From Epiperipatus broadwayi (taxonomy: Eukaryota; Onychophora; Udeonychophora; Euonychophora; Peripatidae): a stretch of 64,000 nt of DNA. The stretch covers positions 1,633,677 through 1,697,676 of the forward strand of contig JAQFVV010012405.1 in NCBI GenBank assembly GCA_028023455.1. The letters are read 5' to 3'. The position numbers and the translations under genes were made by a program. The notes under the pieces were generated by a model. The model saw nothing but the letters and a program-made list of their open reading frames with translations. It ran no database searches and had not been told where the DNA came from. How positions within the stretch are numbered: position 1 is the stretch's first letter; each line of letters starts with the position of its first letter. Below are positions 1-15,000 of this stretch, one piece after another.

Positions 1-20
1 ACCGCGGTCTGAGGTTGAGG
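1..20 (+). CDS. NDUFA13: NDUFA13 exon, 3' tail of first exon in window
   Basis: Reading from base 2 gives P-R-S-E-V-E plus one G, which completes a Gly codon with the GT at the start of the next exon. The donor is GTATTT at 21-26. The residues line up with P-K-S-Y-F-T-G before the membrane segment of the Drosophila protein as remembered. The piece is very short, so the call rests on phase, donor and that alignment. Confidence 0.7.
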
Positions 21-3000
21 GTATTTTTGAAGCTTCATAAGAGTTTGTTTTTAACTTACTCTATATATAACATTTGTAAATAGGAGCTTTATTAAAATTA
101 GGTCATATGACTTGATTTTTTATCAATTATATAGCAAATTATATATATATTTTCATATGTCAAATGCGTTGACCGGGAAGCGAATTCGGGCCAGCTGCTC
201 TCGAAGGCAGCTATGCTAACCTCTAGGCCATCAACGCTTGACGCAAATTATATATTTTAATGGAAAAATGTTATTTATAGATGACTTAATGAATCAGAAT
301 TTAAGATGTGATCAGATTTGATAATGGAAAAGTAAAAATAGTTACTTCATGGATTCTAGATTTTCTTAATGCTGATGATTGCGATATCTTTGTCAGTTCA
401 AAGGAGATTTGTTTTGAATGCAATATATAAAGACTTTGGTTTAGTAATTAAGGTTCACAAAGATCAAATTTTTTATTAACCAGTGATGGATGAAAAAACT
501 ATCTCAAATCAATTGAAATAAAACAGCTAATTAAAAATAATAAACGAATATTTTATTTAACCAGTTTTCATGCTGCGTTTTAAAATTTGTAATTTTCCTA
601 TGAATCACATGACAGTTACATCTACAAAAACATTCACTCTATAACATTCATATTAAATAACATTATATAATCAAATAAACTATTTACATATATATATAAA
701 TAAAATCTACATTAATTATATTTAACCAATTACATCCATAGGACAAAAACTGGTTAAATAAAATATTATTTTTAATTAGTTTTATTTCAATTGATTTGAG
801 ATAGTTTTTAATATTTTGGAAACATCATGGACAAATTTATTTATTAATATGTTTGACCATTATTAAAGAAAAAAATCTTGAACAACTATTAGCTTGGATG
901 ATTATTAACTTGAGATTATAAATCAATTTTTAAAAAATTTTAGTTTATAAGTAGAACGGTAGAATTAGATATTGAGACAAAACACAGACTCCAATGCTTT
1001 TAACAAGCAAAAAAAGAGTATTTCATCACAATGAAATAACTACTGCGAGTGAATTAGCTATTTAGAAACCTATTATTTTGGGACTTGGATACCTAATTGA
1101 TCTAACATAAAGGCATTAGAAGAATTTCATTTAATGATGTTAACGTAAAATTTTAAAAATATAGTGGCAAGATCATAAGAATATGTTCAATGTGATAATA
1201 TAAAATTCACTATTGCAAAATCTTTATTGAATTAGGTTTGTGGAATTCCTAAAAGGGGTTTTTATGATAAACTTGAACTGCTTTTCATGAAAGATGCAGA
1301 TTCTGTTTATGCTATAAAGATTATCTCAAAGACAGTCTAAAGAAGAGATATATTGTTTGCTTTTATTGGAAAAATATGGTGGAGGATAGAATAGACTGGA
1401 AATCTGTAATTAATTGAGGTATCGAAATATTTTAGAAAGGAAAGTTTTCTTCAGAAGTTAAAAGATGACACTGAAATATCATATAACCAGAACAGTGGAT
1501 GTATTTTTCATAAATTGGTTTGTACTCCTTACAAAACTCATCTCTAGTATACTATTTATGTTTTTTTTTTTGTTTGTTATATAATTTTATCATTCCCCCC
1601 CCCCTCTAATTGTTGAAATGGTCATACTCATTTATAAGTGATGACGACTGATATTAGAGGCTCATAATGACTGGTTCTGCAGTAATTTGAATTACTGACT
1701 ACAATAAGATGAAAAGATGGATGTGAGGTGGAGAAAAGAATGTTTATATTGAAAAAATTATATAGTCTTTCACCAACCAATATTTTACTGTATAAAGCAA
1801 TAGGAGGGTTTTTATTCACATCTGAAAGTCATTTTTCTTTCTGCTGATAACTGTGAATCTCATTGGTTGCTGAGTAAAGCTTTGAATGTAGAAAAAGCTC
1901 GTGTATAAACTGGATACTTTATTACATATTGTTTCTACACAATTATCATACATATGGGTTGTGAAATATTAGTTCTTGACAGAGCCCCCCCCCACCAATA
2001 TTACAGCTGAAGTATATTTTTATAGAATTGTGTAGTAAACGCGCCACAGTTTGTAAAGATAAAATATTTTTTATTCAAACTTAATTCTTTGATGGTAAAA
2101 ATAATTAATGCTGAGAAAATTATTATTATCAAATGATTCTAATTTAATGTTGTTATTCCATCAGCTAATATTTTAATATTGATTTTAGGTGCAACGAAGT
2201 TTGGTATTTTTGCTGCAATTACAGTGGGTGGATTTTATATAAATTTTCTCAATGATCGACAAAGAAGGTAATTGCATGACTCTATATGATTTTAATTTAA
2301 ATAGATAACAAATATGTGTGGTTTTATGGAAAGCAGCTGCTTCTGAGGGGGTAAATATTTTATTTCAAGTAACATTAAATATTGTCAACAAAAAAAAAAT
2401 ATTTTCATTTTTGTGCACAAACGATTTATTATTATTATATCAAAATTTAGAATTGCTATATAAATAATTTTTTAGGATGTTAAAAGATGCAAAGCTTTTG
2501 TTTATTTAAAATCATTTTAGTCATTGATAAAATAATTGTTTACTTATATGTCTACGAATGCAAGATGATAAGGTATTGTTTTATTTGCATGTTGAAACCG
2601 CTTGGTGGCATTACTTTTAGGAAAATGCACATAAATACAACATTACCAGGCCCACTACTTAATAAATTACTGTAATTCTTTTTACAATTTCTTTTTGTCT
2701 CTGGATATAACTATGAGAAATTTTTTACACTCAGAGATTTTATCATACGGCTTAACGTAATTCATTGATTGATTTCCTTAATAAATTACTGTCAAATTTA
2801 TTCGATTAACAATTTTACGATGATCAATTTAAACCTTTAACAATGTAGAGGGTGGGGGTATGCCTTTTCACATCCGCAAGAATTAAAACTTATCAATTAA
2901 CAGACATTATTGCAAATATTCTATTCTAGTAGAATTCCCTGTGTATGGAAGAGCTTCGCGCTGGGAAAATACCCCCCCGCAAATAATAAAGCCTACTATC

Positions 3001-6000
3001 ATTGCTTGACAGATAACTAACTACATCATGGTGGAAGAAATGAGAATGCTTTAATTACTGAACTGTGTGTTTTTTTTTTTGGGGGGGGGTCATTTTTGAA
3101 AAGGAAAATTAATCTTTTATTATATTTGACTAAGGTATGGTGGATAACATTAATGGCACACCTATTAATAAAGATTAATAATTTTCCAACTCGATTGTTT
3201 TTTTTTGTTCTTTTTTTTTTTTTACGATTAAGAAATGTATTTTCACAATTTTTTCTTGTCTCTGGATGTCAAAAAATTTATTAAATGATTGCATTCTAAT
3301 TGTTTTCTTCTGTTAATCTGATTAATAGTCAATCGAACAAGTCATCTTGTATAAGATTTGATAAATAGTGAAAATAAAGAGGAGAAAAAGAATTGGGACA
3401 AAATTATTGATATATATTTAAATCTCCATTGTGATTAAATTAAAATAAGCAGTCATCAAACAGCATTAGGATTTTAATATATTGTGAGGGCCAGACAAAA
3501 TTATCTTCATGAAAGATTTACATTAATAGGAACAACCTCTATTTATTTTACTTCATTGGTGACTATCTATTATAAACTTGAGTAATTAGTACATGTTAGT
3601 GCATATTAAATCTATAATGCAATTCTATCTATATTCTCATGACTGGTTTCTGACTTATGATACATATGGGAAGAACTTGAAGTAGATATAATGGTCCTGA
3701 ATCTTCTGGATTTAATAAGCACTACCATTTATTCTATTGATTACTCGAGCTTACAATATATATCTGCAGCAGAATTGAATAAATAAATTTTGCTCCGGTA
3801 AAGCATTGTTTAACCTGGGAAAAGTAATATTTTTTTGGTTAATAATATTAATAGCAACTATTAAAAAGTAATAAAATTCTTTGATAACCAGCATGCTTTA
3901 AATAATTGTGTTATTTTATATGGAAGTTGATTAGCTCATCTATAGAGATTTCAAATAGGAGATAGCTTGAATGATTTTATTAGATTTATGTGTTTGCCAC
4001 AATTACATATGTCAAAAGCTGTTGAATTCCAATTTTAAAGTAGACAAACACTGATCATTATTCTAAAACTGTTGGTGAGTCTCCTGCTAACTTTATTGTT
4101 AAGTCCGTAAAAAGAAATTTGGCCAAGGCTTTGCAAGAGAGCCACTTTTGGTTCCATAGATAAGTCTGATTATTTAAAAAAGTTTTTTTTTGACTGAACA
4201 CCTAAAAAGAAGATCGTATTGATTTGAGACATGCCTGAAAAGTTTAGAAATCTTTTTGAGGCTTGAATAATGATAGTTTACCAAAGGAATTCTATTTAGA
4301 AATTACTTTTTTCCCATCCAACTTTTGATTTATATGAGAAAAATAAGATATTTTGCTATTGAATGCTGTTTCATCATTTGGAGAAAAAAACTCAATAAAC
4401 TGAGTACACAATTAAAATTACCACAAAAAATATTAAAAGACATACTCAACTGCATTGCCTAAAAATGGTTTCCAAAATCCATCAGTTATATCCTTCCATT
4501 AGCTATCAAAAAAACAAGTAACCTCATCAAGACATGAAATGCCATTGTTTATGGTGAATCTGATTAATAGCTTTTTATACATTTTCCATAAGGCAATTTG
4601 TCTTCTGATATCTAGTGGAAAAATATATGGAAGAATAGAAAACTACTTCAAAAGGAGAGTACAATGTTTTTCGTGGTAATATTTAATTGTGCAATCGGGA
4701 AAGTATTCAATAATAGAAGATATTAGTACTAAATGAGGTTTATCTTAGAGATATTTGGATCATAATTTGAATAGTGCCAGCAAATTTTTTAAGGAAAGTT
4801 ATTCCCGGAAACTATTTTACATCAAATCTTTGATAGATGAGGAGAAATAATTTTTAAATAGCATAAGTGCATAGTTTGTTTTTTCTCATGTGTCATAGCA
4901 TCAGCAGTGAAGCGAACCCACTAACCCGGGACAACTGCTTGTAAAGTAGCTGTCGCTGACCTCTCGACCACCAGTGCATAGTTGAGTTCCAATCTGTTGC
5001 ATTTTATAGTGTAGTTTTTTGTGATTTAGAGAAATATCAAACTTATTATCTTTGAGTGATTAAGGATAAGGGCCCCAATTCTTGGAAAAGATTTGTAAAC
5101 TTTCCGTATCCTTACTAAGAGACTTTTCTATTTCTGAGAACATTTGTTTTGTGAAGTTGAGGTGATGTCATTAGCATAAATGAATTTGCTGGTCTTACTT
5201 TTATTAGATAAAGTAGATAAACTGGATTTTTAGGAAACCATCATGTAAAATTTTATATTTAGCTATGATTGACTATCAGAGACACTGAACTTTTTTATTA
5301 AATAGAATTTTCTCAAATAAATTAATGGGTTTTCTACATCTAAGACATGAGGAATTCATTTCTCAAAATAATTGGAAGATTTTTGAAAGTCTTTTTAGCA
5401 TCAGTAGTTAAAGGTAGAAATAGTCCAATAGCTGCTTTATCCTGATCTAAAATCAGCTTGTTTTAAAGGCAAATAGAGGCATAAGTGTTGCTAAATTATT
5501 TTTTAAATAATGTAACAAAAACAATAATATTGGATAATAATTACTTTTTGAATTGTTATTTGGTTTATTAGTTATAGAAAATATTCATTTATATTCCAAC
5601 TGTATAGCTGAAATCACTTGATGTAGTCTATGATTGCCAAAACAGTGTACTCATTTTTTATTTTGAGAGTTTAGTACCCTCATTTCTGTAGCCTTGATTA
5701 TGTTATCCTTCAAAATTCATAATACTGGTAAACTGATCAGGAGAATGAGTTTTCATAAAGATTATTTATTTGAATGATTGTTATATGTGTATTGTAACGG
5801 TAATATCTAAATAATAGTAATTGATCAAAAACATATAAGAAAATATAAAATGCTCACAAATTAATTTTAGTCTAGGGGAATGTGAAGACCAAATGGATGA
5901 TCACCTACATGGCAGTGACTAAGCAAATTTTATTTTTTTTATTAACTAATTTATAATAGTCACGGATAATGATCAGACTATGCTCATGTGAATGATGACT

Positions 6001-9000
6001 TCCAGCCATGTTTCACATGATAAAGTGACTATACAAATTTTATTAATTAATTTATAATAATCACAGATAATGATGAGACTAGACTCATATGAAGGCTGAA
6101 TCTTTATACACTTCCAGCCGTGTTTCCTGACAGTTATCCTCTCCACATTTATATTATAAGACAAAGTAAAATAAACTGCTTGGAATTTGGATGAGAAATA
6201 AATGAGCAACAAACTATTAAGAACAACACTAATTTTAATTAACAAATATAATAAAATAATAATTTATATATTTACATCTACATATTAGTATAAACACTGA
6301 CACAAAATCTTTGTTTATTCATAACAACTTAAAAATTTTTTATACCAGTTTTAGTAATTTACCTATTTTATATCCAGTTGAGCTCAATTTTATTTCATTG
6401 GGGGATTTTGAATCGGGACAAATGTATGGCCATAAGATCCTTAATTAATATTTTCAATTTATCTCTGGTTTATTTCCATTAAGCTCCTTTTCTTATGGTT
6501 GAAGTTATCAAATCTATCTAATTTATTAATCCATTTATGGCAGAATATTTTCGTTTGGTAAACAATTAATTGGATCATAAGTTTCTTTGTGTGGTCAAGG
6601 GGCAAGATTAAGTAACGTATATTTTAGCATCCGCAATTAATTACTAGGCTGGCAGAATCGTTGATTCCTAAGACTTCTTTACAGCTCCATAATAAGCTAC
6701 CTCAGTGGAAGTTTCAGAGTGGGGCATTCCGAAGCCTTAACCGTTAACTGCATTATATCCAGGTAAGCATTAAAATTTTCTTAGTTTCTGTTATCTAGGC
6801 AGCATAAAGAAGTAGTAAAGTGTTTTCCACACTTTTGTTTGAAAAGCAGATGATGTAAGTCTTCTTTTTTCTTCCCCAGTCATTTTGCAACTGGTTTCCA
6901 TAGCAACTTGTTATTTTAAAAGAATCAATTTTGACTTACAATAAAGAATTTCAATAAATTTTTAAGTTCTTGCAAGTGTTGTTATTATTTTTAACTTCGT
7001 AATAATTTATTTTATACACATGACTTTTGTAACATTTTAGAAAATATAATTAAAAAAAAAGCATATTTATAAAAAGCCATGCATGTAACTCTGCCATGGA
7101 GATTATAGTATATTGACTTATTTTCAACATAGTTTGTTAGATGGTTTGAAACAAGGATAGTTACTCCTTGTTTAATATGCATTTATTCAATGATTAAAGT
7201 GAAACCAGGGATAATTACAGGAAGATGAACATTAATAGAATAATTATGAATTTCTGAATTATATCAGTTTTATGTTATACTATTATTTTGTAAAGAATTT
7301 CTATTATTGATTTTGATATATCCTTTTCAGATAATTGTATTTTTTTTTTTTTTTTAATTAAAGAGAAATCATTATATACAGGCTGTGTCTGGTATTTGAG
7401 AGTGACTTGGTTGCCAACATAATGTAGTCTTTTTCATTTTATGAGTGTAGGATCCTCACTTCTAGAGCCTGATAATGTTATCCTTTAAAACATCCCAAAA
7501 GTTTGTTGTGGGTTTTTATAATTTGCTTGTCTTGTGAACTAGTAGATTATCATAAGATGATGTCTTGTTTCCAAATACAGACATTGATTTCATATGAAAA
7601 AGCAAAATACTTATAAGATGAACTGTTGGAAGACTATAGTCCAACCATTTCATTTTTTGCAATCAAGAGGAACTGAAATCTAAAGATGTAATTTTTAAAA
7701 TATCCTCTTAAATGTGAAAGATTAAGCTGTGAATATTAAATGAAAATTGCTATACAAAAGATAATGGAAACAATAAAATTGAAAATATGTAAGTATTAAG
7801 AAGGATGAATGATAAAATATTTATTGATCCAGAAAATATATAGACTGTTGAAAAGAAAGGAAGAGAATTTGAATTGGATGTTTATCTAAAGGAATTTCGA
7901 TATGTGTGTTGATCGTGTAGATAGAAGAAAAAAGTTAAACAATCTTATGAAAGGGATAGTTATGAATGCTTGAAGAAGATAAATAGTCTGATTTGGGACT
8001 AGCCCTTTTTTTTTTTTTAAAACAAAATATTAATAATGAAATCTGAATTATAGTTGATTACGTATGGAGTAACATGTTGGAATATTCAGAATATGATGAT
8101 CCGAACATGATGTCAAATATATGGAATTTTCAGAACTAATGCTATCATGATGTAAGTATTCAGACTTCTTTAGCAGCATTCTATTGGACTGGAAAAAAAG
8201 AATTCACAGAATAAAACCAAGTATCATTAATGAGCGTGAAATTAAATGTGACATTTTGTAAAATATATCAGGAAATATTTCTAAGAAAAAGTTGAAGATG
8301 TATGCCGGAAATCATTGTTGCATAAATAGAGTGGTTGACCATATTTAGTGATAACTTTTATTAACAAAATGTCACTACAAATGCATTGCTTCTTTTTTGA
8401 TGCTGTATTGCAATTTCTGCCATCTATGATTACTCATAAAATTGATTAATTCTGCAGAAACTACAGCAAAGCTTCAAGAAGGAAGTTTTTTTTTTTTAAA
8501 AAAAAAAAAAGATTTAAATATAGTCTTCATTTTACACATACACATATATAAAATTTTCATTATAACTGATATTTGAAAAGATGAATTGTATTTTAATAGG
8601 CGATATAATATTGAAGCCCGTGATATACATTTCGCCCTTGTACCGTTTCTTATAGCAGAAAGAGATCGAGAGTAAGTATCTTGTATAATTTTAAACTTTG
8701 TTAAAAATTTAAAATTTCTGTATGTGTGAATATCTTTGCATAGTATGATCATTGATCAAATATTCTGTAAGATTGTGTTTGTATATGTTGTAATGATTTA
8801 TAATTGGATTTTAGGTTACATCCACACCTCCGTGTATATTACTTTAATATGGTTGGACACACCAGATCACAGAGAAATTTGGAACTCTTATAATCCTTGG
8901 CTGTGGACTTGAATAATACCTTAATCAATGATACAGTTCATTATAATATACAGCAATATTACTAATTTTCTTACCTGTTCTTTTAATGCTTTAATCTCCA

Positions 9001-12000
9001 ATATTCAACATATAAATGTCCATGATTTAGTTCAGAATGTTGTCATCTTTCGCATAAGACCTAATCAATTACCCTTAATATTGGTTGTGTCCTTACTTTA
9101 ACCACACTATTCTATCAAAATTAAAATAAAAAACATGAGAAAGTATATATCTTTATTAAATCAGGTTATGATTACACCACTCACCTTTATATACCGATCC
9201 CACTATTGATTTAACTCTCACTTGCTAGTGTATTGAAATCCTATCATTATATTATTCTGGGCCTGAACACTTGGACATCTACTTATATATTATCCCTTAC
9301 AAACTCACCTCTTGCGCTTGTATGTATCACACATCCTTAAATGATTTAATATTTAATGAAGTCTTATTTAAAGTTTATATTTATCACTTCTTTTAGAATA
9401 ACCATTTTAATTTCTTCCCTTTTATCATAATTTAGATAACAGTAAAACAAAAATATTTTTAAATTGACAACCCTATGCAGAATGAAGCAGTTATTGATCA
9501 TACAATCAAAAAATTAACATATAATATTTTAACCGTAAATAATTTGCAAACCCCAAACTGTATTAATGTAATGACAATAAAATAATTATTTACTTTTGAT
9601 ATATATATATGAATAATGAAATGAATGTGTTTTCAAAATTCTTAACTTTTGTTTCTTTCCTTTGAAAATTTCCAAAGAAATATAAAAAAAATATATAGTC
9701 TTGGCTGAGTAGAGAATGTTGAAAAATGGAAGTGCTCTCTCTCTTTTTTCATTTTTATAAATTATACTTTAAATATGCATATTATTAATACTTTAATTTC
9801 ATTTCTCTTTTCCTCTCTTTGGAAAAGAAAGCAGGTAATAAGCAGTACTGTAATTGATTTCAATTTTTGTAGGTCAATATTTAAAGATTTAACACCATAG
9901 ATTTCCATCCTAGATTAATGATCCATGATTTATTTTTTTTTTGTTTTATTTTGACAAGCACAGTTTGACATGATGAAGGCACATTTTCTTTTCTGGAACA
10001 TTTTCTGAAATTGATGGAGACAGGTAAAGTGTGATCTTTTGCTTTTTTTTACTTGATTACTCTTAAATAAGACAATTTTTATAAGATAAGTTTCACAGTT
10101 CTGTGAAAACAATCATCACTGAATCCTTCAGAAGCTAGCATAGGAAAGAGGTGGAAAAATTTTCTTTTACTTGGTTTTTTAGAACTGATGAATTAAATTC
10201 AATTACTAGATTTTATATTAATTACAGTTACAAACTAAAAAAATTTCCAAACTTTTAGTCTTTGACTTTTACAAACAATCTTATGCTCTGTAAGGTTTAT
10301 CATTTGCCTTCCTTACTATCCTAATTTTACAAACCATTTACCTCTATCATATTTTCTATTCTGATTATTTATCCTAACACATACAATGACGTAGCTCATT
10401 TCTTATCTCTTTTCTTAATTAAAAAAAAAAAAATTATCACTCCCTTTGTTTATCTATATATTTTTTTACATCTCTATCATTTAAGTCTTTAATTACTTTC
10501 TTTTTTAGATTTGGGATTTCTAGCATTGTTGGATCCTTTAAGGTCATTTTTACTTTCACTACAAAGCCATTATTCCCATATTGCTTTATAATCTTAAATG
10601 GTCCATTGTAAAGTGGGAAAAATTTATATTTACAATTTTGTGGTTTATTTAGTACATGAAATGGACATGGCTTCTGTCTGTTCTTTTCCTCATTTCATTG
10701 CTTTGGTTAAACCTATCGCATGCTATTTTGTGATCTTCCTTCTTATTAATCTCTTCAGGAATAATTGGAAATTTGGTACATAGCATCCACAATGAAACTA
10801 TTTGTCTGCTTTACTGAAAATAAAATCTTTTACTTTTTCTTTACTATCTGTTACATGCATACTTTTTTGAATGCAGTAAGCACTCTGAGATGTGATTCTT
10901 TGTGGCACTGAATAAATCTCTTTTTTATTGCAGATTAATGCATCTTTATGATAGTCAATTAGAAAATGGTTTTGATACATAATATCAGAACCTAAAATAA
11001 CACCTTGAATTAAACCTGGCGTGATGAAAAAAACATATTTAAGAATTTGTGTTCCAATTTGAAGATTCATCCAGACTCTTAGACTTCACTCTGGCCTGCT
11101 TTCTAATCGCTAAGGATAATACTTGAAATTTTGCTTGGGTATCAATTACATTTTGCAAAATCTCATAGGATATTAATGATAGTTAACTTTGTGGATCAAA
11201 TGGAACTTGAGTTTGTCAAATTTTTATTGATACTAATGTGCATTCTTGTTTACAGTAGTTTGGTATATCTAGATCCTCTTCAATAACTACATTAGTAATG
11301 CCATATATAATATTGTCCATATCCAGTATAATGTTCGTATCACAATGTAGGAATCCTCTCCATGAGAAACATCTCGACAAAGTCCCATCTAGTTTCCTGT
11401 TATGTTAGCTTGATTATGGAATTTCCTTTGACTGTACTAAATAGATCATTTGTTTTTTCCAATCCCTTCTGGTGTGTGTGTGTGTTCCTGTTGACTTCTT
11501 ATGCTCCATCTTGTTCTATGATATGCTCGACTATTTGGAAATCTTGATTCTGAACTCAGTGCTTCAATGTCTTTTCCTCTTGTTTTAATTTTTGTAGATG
11601 TATGACATAGGTTGATAATCAACATGTTCTCTTGTATGCTCTTTATTCCAAATATGTGTTTGTACTGTTGACACTGCAAATCTTTGTGAATCTGTCCATT
11701 TCATTTTCTCAGATGACATCACGTATAAATTGCCTGAGTCTTTATTATTTAACAGTTTTACTATCTCTACAATGGAAAACTTTTGACATCCTATTAAATT
11801 TTGTTGAATTAAGATTGACAGATTGTTTTACTGTTCATATTTGTTCCTCTGACAAAGGAAAAGTTGTAAGCAATCTTAATGTAGAAAAACAGCGTGCAGT
11901 TTTCCCCCTTTGCTTCTCCCTCTTTTTTTTTACTCCAAAAACTATGCAAAATAGCAATACAATATATTCCTCAAATGTTTGCGGTTTCATATGTAAGGAT

Positions 12001-15000
12001 TTCCACCAATATTTAGATGCATCATGCAAGTAATTTCTTGCAATAACAAGCTTCTCCCTTTCGCTTAATTGGTGAAAATAAGATCTCTCTCAAACTTTTT
12101 AGATGATCCAAAGAATTTTCTTCTAAGTCATCTTTGAATTCTCTAACATTAATGAAGTTAGATACTGCACTGTGTGCCTTAAGTCATTCTTTTGTAATAC
12201 CACACACATTTGGATTCTCCCCATTATAAATAGATTCTTCTGTTTGTCAAATCATCTTCAATAGTCTGTTTTGCAACATATATATTAAAGTTCCAGTCAT
12301 TCTTTCTATTATCTGTTAATTTTTTTATTTTATTCTCTAATTCATTTTTTCTCTGTGTGTAGTTTCTTAACTTGATTCATGAGAGGTTGTTTATAATGCT
12401 TTTGTTCCATATAACACATCCCTCAACCTCTCATTCATTTTTTCTCTGTGCATAGTATCTTAACTTAATTCTTGAGAGGTTGGTTTATAATGTTTATTTT
12501 TTATATAACACATCATTCAACCTCTTCCATTAAAATTTCTCTCATTTGGTGAACTTCCTGAATTCAAGTGTGTTCTTGATTATCTTTCACCTGAGTAAAT
12601 ATATTTTTTGGACCTTTAATCATTAGCACCATTTGTGTAGATCTTAGTCCTCATTTATTGTTGTTCTTTTCTCATCTTTTCAACATCTTGTTGAATCTTT
12701 GCAAGATACTGTTTAACATTTGTTATATTATTCTTTTTAATCTCTATTTTGCTCGGAAAAATATGGTGATCATGTGATGTTTATTTTGCTCTTGCTTGGC
12801 TTCTCTCATTTAACCATTGTCAAATTTTGCTTAACTTCTTTAATGACCTGTTTTAGTATGTTCTTCTTGATCTTGTTTAAATTCTTCCTGACTCTTTTCA
12901 AGTTCTGCTTGGGCTTGTTTAATATCTTTTTAACCCTTTTTAAGTTCAGCTTGATCCTAGTTATATTCTTGTTTTTAGTATTATTTTTATGAAATTTTCT
13001 AATTCTGTTGACAGACTGAAATTTTGTTTTTCCCAATGCACTAAACTTGGGTTTTTATAAGTTACTTCTGCATTTTCTCCTTTGATATTGAATCTTCAAC
13101 TATCTCAAATTTTTGGATCCTATCTTTCTTCCATACTCATGGTTTTTTTAAAATTATTTTTGTTTATTATCCTTATATCTTTAATATATGATAATTAATA
13201 TAAATCACTAATATCATTAATAAGATCGCACTCATCTTTATCTCTGACAAATTCCATTCTATGTTCCTCTCCAACCTTTAACAATCCTCATTAGGAATGA
13301 ATATTCCGATCCAACTGTTAATCTAATTCTTTTTTCTCTATCTTTCTTTACAATTTCCTAGGTCACAGTAGTTCTAGTTATTGAGTCACCATTTTTATTA
13401 TTATACTTATACATAATGGTTTATAATAGATTTTAGACTTTATTCACATTTCCAGGCATATTATTTTAATATGGTTGGACACCACCAGATTACAGAAAAA
13501 TCTGGAACTTTTATAATAAGTTAAACTCTTGGCTGTGGAATTCAATAATACATTAAACAATAGCACAGTTCATTATAATATGAAGTAACATTACTAATTT
13601 TCTTACCTGTTCTTTAGGATGTTTTTAATTTCCAATATTCAACATATACAATATAAATGTCTACAGTCCAGTTCAGATGTTGACATATTTTGCGTAAGTC
13701 CTAATCAATTATCACACAACTACCCTCATTATTGGTTGTGTCTTTACTTTAACTGACACTATTCTCTCCAAATTAAAATAAAAGAAATAACAATGTATAA
13801 TTAAATATCTTTATTACATTAGGTTATGATTGTACTCCTCTCCATTATACACCAATCTCACTATTGATTTGCTTAATTCTCGCTAATTATGTAGTATTGA
13901 TTTTATATTGAAACTATCATTGTATCATTTTTGTTCTGAACACTTGGACAACTACTTAGATATCATCCCTTACAAATCCACCTTCTCTTATACTATTTGT
14001 CATACGTCCTTAAATGGTTTAATATTTAGCAAAGTCTTATTTAAAGTTATATTTATAAATTAGTATAATTAAATTATGATTAGATTTTAATTTAAGCTAT
14101 ATTTAGAATGCTTATCAAGTATAAGTCTTTATGATAATTAGTATTTTTTTTTTCTTAAATATTTTTTTTTTTTTAAAAGCAAGTGATTGGATAGAACCAG
14201 ATTATAGTTTCAATAACCATTTTCTTGAGAATAACATTAAAACACAAATACTTTTAAATTTACTACCCTTTACCGAATGCATGGAAAATGTTTTACAATC
14301 TAAAAATTAACACCTAATATTTAAACAATAAATATTTTGCTAACCTGAAACCATACTAATATAATAACAATAAAATAATTGTTTATATTTAATTTATATA
14401 TACGTGAATAATAAAATGAATATGTTTTCAAAAGTCTTAAGTTTCTTAACTTTCCTTTGAAAGTTCCAAAGAAATATATATACTTACAGTCTTGGCTAAA
14501 TTAATTAATTTAAATATGTGTTAAAAAATGGAAGAGTGTTGGTGGCCGAGTGGTCAGCACAGCTGCCTTACAAGCAGTTGTCCCGGGTTTGCTTCCCGGC
14601 CGATGCTTTGACACATGGAAAAAAAAAAAAATGGAAGTGCTCTTTTTTTAAAAAAAAATTAAACTTTAAATATGCATATTATTAATACATTAATTTCATT
14701 TCTCTTTTCTTCTCTTCAGAAAATTAAGCCAAATGATAAGCAGTATTTGATTTCGATTCTTGCAGATCACATTTAGAGATTTACACAACAGATTTCCCTT
14801 ATAGATTAATGATCCATGATTTTTTTTTTAACAAGCACTGTTTAACATGAAGGCATATTTTCTCATCTGAAACACTTTTTGAAATCAGTGAAGAGAGGTA
14901 GAATGAGATGTTTTGCTTCTTTATATAGACATCCTTCACTTAGACAATTTTTATAAAGTGAGTTAAAAAAAACAAAACCTTTAAATTTTACAGTTTTGCA

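Noticed and set aside
2-16. Alternative reading R-G-L in the first bases, resembling the vertebrate NDUFA13 R-G-L-S-G
   Set aside because: That frame cannot join exon 2 in phase; the P-R-S-E-V-E-G reading gives the correct phase with a GT donor.
147-242. Functional tRNA gene
   Set aside because: Target duplications, A-rich tail, degenerate B box and sister copies show a retroposed SINE instead.
11632-12033. 133-residue open frame on the + strand
   Set aside because: It is the reverse of the Gypsy-1 gag remnant, whose - strand reading has recognisable capsid motifs.
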